From positions 44,564 through 108,563 of the forward strand of contig NW_026251809.1 of NCBI RefSeq assembly GCF_025024155.1: 64,000 nt of DNA. Reading direction: 5' to 3'. Source of the DNA: Gamsiella multidivaricata (Eukaryota > Mortierellomycota > Mortierellomycetes > Mortierellales > Mortierellaceae). The notes below the pieces were generated by a model. It saw nothing but the letters and a program-made list of their open reading frames with translations. It searched no databases and was not told where the DNA came from. The translations under genes were made by a program, and so were the position numbers. This document shows positions 60,221 to 64,000 of this stretch, piece after piece (the stretch's first letter is position 1; each line of letters opens with the position of its first letter).

Positions 60221-60308
60221 CCCGTGAGATTATCCAAAGCACGCAGTGAAATCTTCTTCTCACACCCTCTAATCTTACACCCTGTTATTTTATAGATAAT
60301 CTCACGGG
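60205..60308. repeat. Nested inverted repeats around ATAATCTCAC
   Basis: A perfect 10-bp hairpin (60205-60214 with 60224-60233, loop CCCCTCCCC). In addition CCCGTGAGATTATC at 60221-60234 is the exact reverse complement of 60295-60308. The core between carries further variants (TTCTCACACCC, AATCTTACACCC). This could be an 88-bp miniature element or a degenerate hairpin array. Confidence 0.7.
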
Positions 60309-60346
60309 CATCCTTCCTTTATATAAAAGACGCTTTATGATTAATA

Positions 60347-60718
60347 CCGTTATCACCGCACTGCAATTTAGTGCGTGGCCCAGGTGTGTCAAGAGTGCAA
60401 ACTTTAGTATATATCTCTCTCTCTCTACCAGTGCGCACTTTTGTACACCTCTCTCTCTATACCAGCACGCACTTTTTTCCTTCCGCCCCGACCACGCGCC
60501 ACCGTACCCAATATGTAATTGTTAATAGATTGCTCTTGCTCCTATCACACATCTAGTCCCATCACCACAATTCGTTTAAGGGCCCGGTCTTTTTAGCCAT
60601 CGCTTCCTTGATATAGGCTGTAGTTCAGCTCCGTTCTCTGATACCAGGTGTGTTACACTCTTGACACACCTGGGCGACGCACTAAATTGCTGATTACCAG
60701 TAGTGCGGCGATAACGGG
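60347..60718. mobile_element. MITE-like element with about 50-bp inverted ends
   Basis: A 372-bp element. The left end (60347-60411) and right end (60653-60718) are inverted copies sharing CCGTTATC, CCGCACT, GCAATTTAGTGCGT and GCCCAGGTGTGTCAAGAGTG. The right copy has a 12-bp insertion. The inside contains a doubled CTCTCTCT...CCAG-type segment. No coding capacity. Confidence 0.75.
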
Positions 60719-63054
60719 GTGTCATACTAGGTCTACATATAGATTCACATATCAGTTTCCTCATCGCTGGAGAATCTACCCCTTTGTCCAGTCCAATAAG
60801 AGGCAGGATTGAGCCAGATTCCACTCTGAAGTTGAATGACGGGGTGCCATGGAAAATAGAAAACAGACAGTCGTTTGTGATCATATTGGAGTAGTACTTT
60901 ACGACTCAAAATCACTATCGTGGATCTTTGCAAAGGTTTAATGATAGATTTAGTATGTTATCATGTCGTCAGTGCTTCGCCTAGCTTCTAAAATATCCCA
61001 GTGCACTGTTGACACTGATGCAACTAGTATATAAACCCTATCACGCATAGAGCTAGATAGCAGCATTCGCCTAATAAAATATCCTTTTCACCCTAGATCC
61101 CTCGATACCCCAGATACTCCAATCGTTTGCATGCCGACGCATAGGGAGCTACCTAGCTTTCACTGTCGTGGAAAATGGTAAGCAAGGCGAGACCATGCGC
61201 TTTTCCGTCTCTACATCTACCCAATTTTTCGTTGAGTGCGACCGAAGCAAGTGGTTATTTTCTGACTTGGTCAATGGCACAGGTCTGTCCTCGTCCCTGA
61301 CCGGGAGGCCCTGTTCAATGCGATGCTCCTGTGTCTGGATCGCCGCTTTCTTGTCCAGCAGTCCCTGGACACAGTTATAGAATGTACATTCGTTTCTCTG
61401 TGCCTTGATCATTGTAGTTAGCGTAGCGTATAGTGGGATGCTGGCGAGGAAGGTAATTTGCAACAGTGATGTTGGGCGTAGAGTGTTAGAGTGTGCACAG
61501 AGAAAAAAGTTGCGAGAGAGAGAGTGCATTTCACCATGTCCTCCACCTTGCATAGAATATATAACTCGCCTCATAGTCTACAAATTCTCTTCTTGACCAT
61601 ATCCCCATGACCAGGCAATCTCGAGCAACGGCCATGTTGTGTCATTCTCTCTCTTCGTCCAATTACTTTGCGCCCATCTGCAGCTCGTCCTCTTTTCTCT
61701 TTCGAAATGTGCAAGGCTGTTTGCATGCAATGATAGACTTTAAGTCAGGATGGTTAGGAGTTGTCTTATGTAGAAAGAAAACAAGAGAGAGATTGCTAAA
61801 TCGCGATGGGTAATCAATGGCCATAGGCATCAGCAGTATCAGCAATACTACATATTCACCAGAGTCCGTTATATAAGGCTATAGTCTATGGTCTATCCAG
61901 ACCGGGTATCCGGAGAATGTCCTGAGATCCGTTTACTCATAGACTAGACACTCATAGACAATTGCTCTCAGTAAGCTCTTGATGCTCATCTTGCGCATTG
62001 TCCAAAGCGCCTTTGCAATTGAGGAACATTTGGAGGTACCACCACCTGTTCGCTTTTTCAACCTTCTTCCATGATGAACTGAGAAGTGCATTTGGACTTA
62101 ACTCACATATTTGACGCTCCAAAACTAGGAACTAGGGAGATTCATTCAATTGGGCTGTAACCGTTGGATTATTTTCCGATGCACACGACAAGCGCGACGC
62201 GTATGGCGCTGCACGAAAGGTCGTTTGTAGCAACCGGCTTCAGAATAATACCTCTGATTGACGAGCAGCTTCACTGCATACCGTGGCAAGAGGCAACAGG
62301 GTAATGCTGTGTAGGGGGTCTAATAACGAGTTCTGTAACTTCTACCATTAGTTCTATTTACAATAGGAGACACCGCGCGAATAGGACTCCGGCGAGGGCG
62401 TGCTTCTTTAGATCGGAATGTATTAACATAAAGGTAAGATAAACTAGACGAAAATGGAAGGAAATAAATATGGGGATCTGTTTAGCTAAATGGTACGAGC
62501 TAGGACTATATTCCTTTGGGAATGACTGGGGGTAGTTGCAAGGAGTTCGCATATGTGATATCCGATGAGATGAGGAGTCGTGACAATGAAGTCCTCCCCT
62601 CTGGAGTCGTTGTATGCCGATATCCGCTGATCAGGCCTCCGTTGTACCTTTATAATGCCGCTTCACGAGGGTAAGCCGATGACAGATGTTCAATAAGACG
62701 ATCGGTGACCGGGGAAGCGCTGCAGGGCAAGTATAATGTCTAAATAAGAGCGATTGACGGTGCAAAGGTGGCGAGTGATCAGGATCGGCATTCTCTGTTG
62801 ACTGTATCTCGTTGCGTGGGTTGCCGACGGTGGTAGTCAGTACCTGTCGTTGATGCAGTGTTATCCGGACAATCTGGACGAATGCAATGTGTGATACAAA
62901 TGATTTTTGGAAAGAAGACTCTGGCTCAGTGGTTCAGGAACCAGACCGTTTATTCTTTTATTCTGGGGGCGGTGCTCTTCCCCGTGATCTAATATCAACT
63001 TTGCGAGGGCAACCGAATGATTCTCATTTACTACCATTTGCATAGGTCGATCGA
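60719..63054. other. Spacer, mostly anonymous
   Basis: 2.3 kb with only one frame worth noting (61574-61149 minus, listed separately). AT-rich, with short tandem GA/CT stretches near 61510-61525. No RNA gene recognised. Confidence 0.4.
61149..61574 (-). CDS. Hypothetical protein, weak
   Basis: A 141-codon open frame. An internal hydrophobic segment (LLQITFLASIPLYATLTTM) precedes a charged, Gln/Glu/Arg-rich stretch with evenly mixed codons (TQEHRIEQGLPVRDEDRP). I recognise no family and see no intron signals or promoter. It may be a small membrane-associated protein, a relic, or a chance frame in a transposon-rich area. Confidence 0.25.
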   Translation of the reverse strand: MRRVIYSMQGGGHGEMHSLSRNFFLCAHSNTLRPTSLLQITFLASIPLYATLTTMIKAQRNECTFYNCVQGLLDKKAAIQTQEHRIEQGLPVRDEDRPVPLTKSENNHLLRSHSTKNWVDVETEKRMVSPCLPFSTTVKAR

Positions 63055-63871
63055 ACTGGGGAAGCCCTCCGTGAGTCTTCTCTAGCATCACTACTCTCAA
63101 GCCTGGACTCAGCCGAAATCATTGCGGTCTATTCCATCCGCAACAAGGTCCGTCGCAGTCAACAGGAGTTCGTTGTGGTTATGGTTGGCCATTCATATTT
63201 TTGCACCTGCCTCTTGCTGCAAAACACGGGGATTGTGTGCAGGCGCTTCTTTTGCGTGACGCAAGGGGACAGCAGGCGCAGGTATAGGATCAGTCTCGTT
63301 CTCAAGCGCTGGTTCAAGGAGCAGTGGCAGGATCTGGAAGGTTTCGAGACGAAAGTTGGTTCAGAGCTCCTAGTCGCCTATCCGCATTACATCGCCTCCA
63401 CCAGGACCGAGGATCACCCACCAGGACTGAGGGTCACCCCGCCAGCACTTGTACGAGGAGTGTGCACACCTTGTTCTCTACAGAATCCTCGACACCGCAG
63501 CCAAGGAAGGAGGAGCGACTGAGGAAGAAGCGGTACGCAGATGTCATAGGGATCGCGAGAGAGCTAGCCATGATGGGGATAGCTGATCCAGTAATTCATG
63601 ATGAAGCGATACAAACGCTCAGCAACCTCTCAATCTCGCTGAAACGGAGACAGGGGCTCATGGAGCTACAGGACGCGTCTGACAACGAAGCAGGTCTTGG
63701 TGTCACCAAAGACCCACTTGTGATGAAGCCGAAGCAGGTCTTGGTGTCACCAAAGACCCACTTGTGATGAAGCCGAAGGGACGTCCAAAAGCCAAACGTA
63801 TCAAGAGCATCAGCGAGATGTCGCAACTATCCAAAGAATTCCATCCCGCTGAAACAGACCTTGAACAATAA
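63055..63871 (+). pseudogene. Decayed MULE-type transposase, SWIM-domain C-terminus
   Basis: C-terminal remnant of a Mutator-like transposase. From about 63055 the frame reads through IAVYSIRNKVRRSQQEFVVV to a SWIM-type zinc motif FCTCLLLQ...GIVCRRFF (C-x-C-x(n)-C-x-H with the final H changed to R), then RISLVLKRWF, which matches the H-I-x-x-I-x-x-R-W motif of these proteins. After a frame change follow ARELAMMGIADPVIHDEAI and then DPLVMKPKGRPKAKRIKS, the basic G-R-P tail common at the ends of these transposases. A 44-bp tandem duplication at 63687-63774 breaks the last part. The N-terminal catalytic domain is not recognisable in the window. Dead copy. Confidence 0.72.
63687..63774. repeat. 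Exact 44-bp tandem duplication
   Basis: 63687-63730 is repeated exactly at 63731-63774. Since 44 is not a multiple of three, the transposase frame is shifted. With one copy the frame runs on to TAA at 63869-63871. Confidence 0.95.
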
Positions 63872-64000
63872 ACGTGCTTTTAAACGAGGCCCTACAGATT
63901 ATCTCCGTGAGAATATGGCGCTCACCTCCCCATGAAAAAAAAAAGCTCGAATTATTCTTACCTGGGTGTGAGAATATATTATTCCTTATCAGATAAGACT

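Noticed and set aside
1..64000. CRISPR arrays, bacterial operons or biosynthetic gene clusters
   Set aside because: No spaced direct-repeat arrays, no Shine-Dalgarno-linked gene strings, and no polyketide, peptide or terpene synthase signatures are present; spliceosomal introns are everywhere.

Overview
The window is nuclear DNA of a filamentous fungus, probably an early-diverging one (Mucoromycota, Mortierella-like). The evidence is short GT-AG introns of about 55-130 bp, up to nine per gene, compact spacing within gene clusters, and a mix of fungal and metazoan-like versions of conserved proteins (AIP1, ZFC3H1/Red1-type, a USP8/Doa4-type deubiquitinase). The lineage is inferred from protein flavour, not from a marker gene. 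All splice sites were joined by hand from GT/AG consensus, reading phase and known family alignments.

Layout. 0-10.4 kb is gene-dense: CCT6 chaperonin subunit (5' end cut by the window edge), a probable Fta4/CENP-U kinetochore protein, PCF11 (mRNA 3'-end formation) and an RPD3-type histone deacetylase. 10.4-14.4 kb has no recognisable gene. 14.4-19.2 kb carries a four-zinc-finger C2H2 regulator and a glutathione S-transferase. 20-23.3 kb is a mobile-element graveyard: a decayed Fanzor (eukaryotic TnpB-like nuclease) 62 bp from a Helitron 3' terminus, followed by the remains of that Helitron's helicase. 24.1-29 kb has a membrane-anchored metallophosphatase and an HSL-type lipase/esterase. 29-34 kb is gene-poor, with a dead Tc1/mariner transposase and a candidate small secreted protein. 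34.2-55.3 kb is the main gene cluster: galactokinase, adenine phosphoribosyltransferase, USP8/Doa4-type ubiquitin protease, AIP1, a broken SDHC copy, the Nnf1 kinetochore subunit, and a 2220-residue ZFC3H1/Red1-type protein. 55.9-64 kb holds a 5'-truncated LINE with target-site duplication, a tRNA-Leu(AAG), several MITE-like inverted-repeat elements and a decayed MULE/SWIM transposase.

Functionally the genes are mostly unrelated housekeeping loci. Loose themes are nuclear RNA processing and decay (PCF11, the ZFC3H1/Red1 protein), chromatin and kinetochore (histone deacetylase, Fta4-like, Nnf1), and sugar and purine salvage (GAL1 next to APT1). The most unusual parts are the transposon-rich stretches: the Fanzor/Helitron junction, the LINE whose two ends share a 24-bp sequence, and long A-tracts that favour the plus strand regardless of gene direction.
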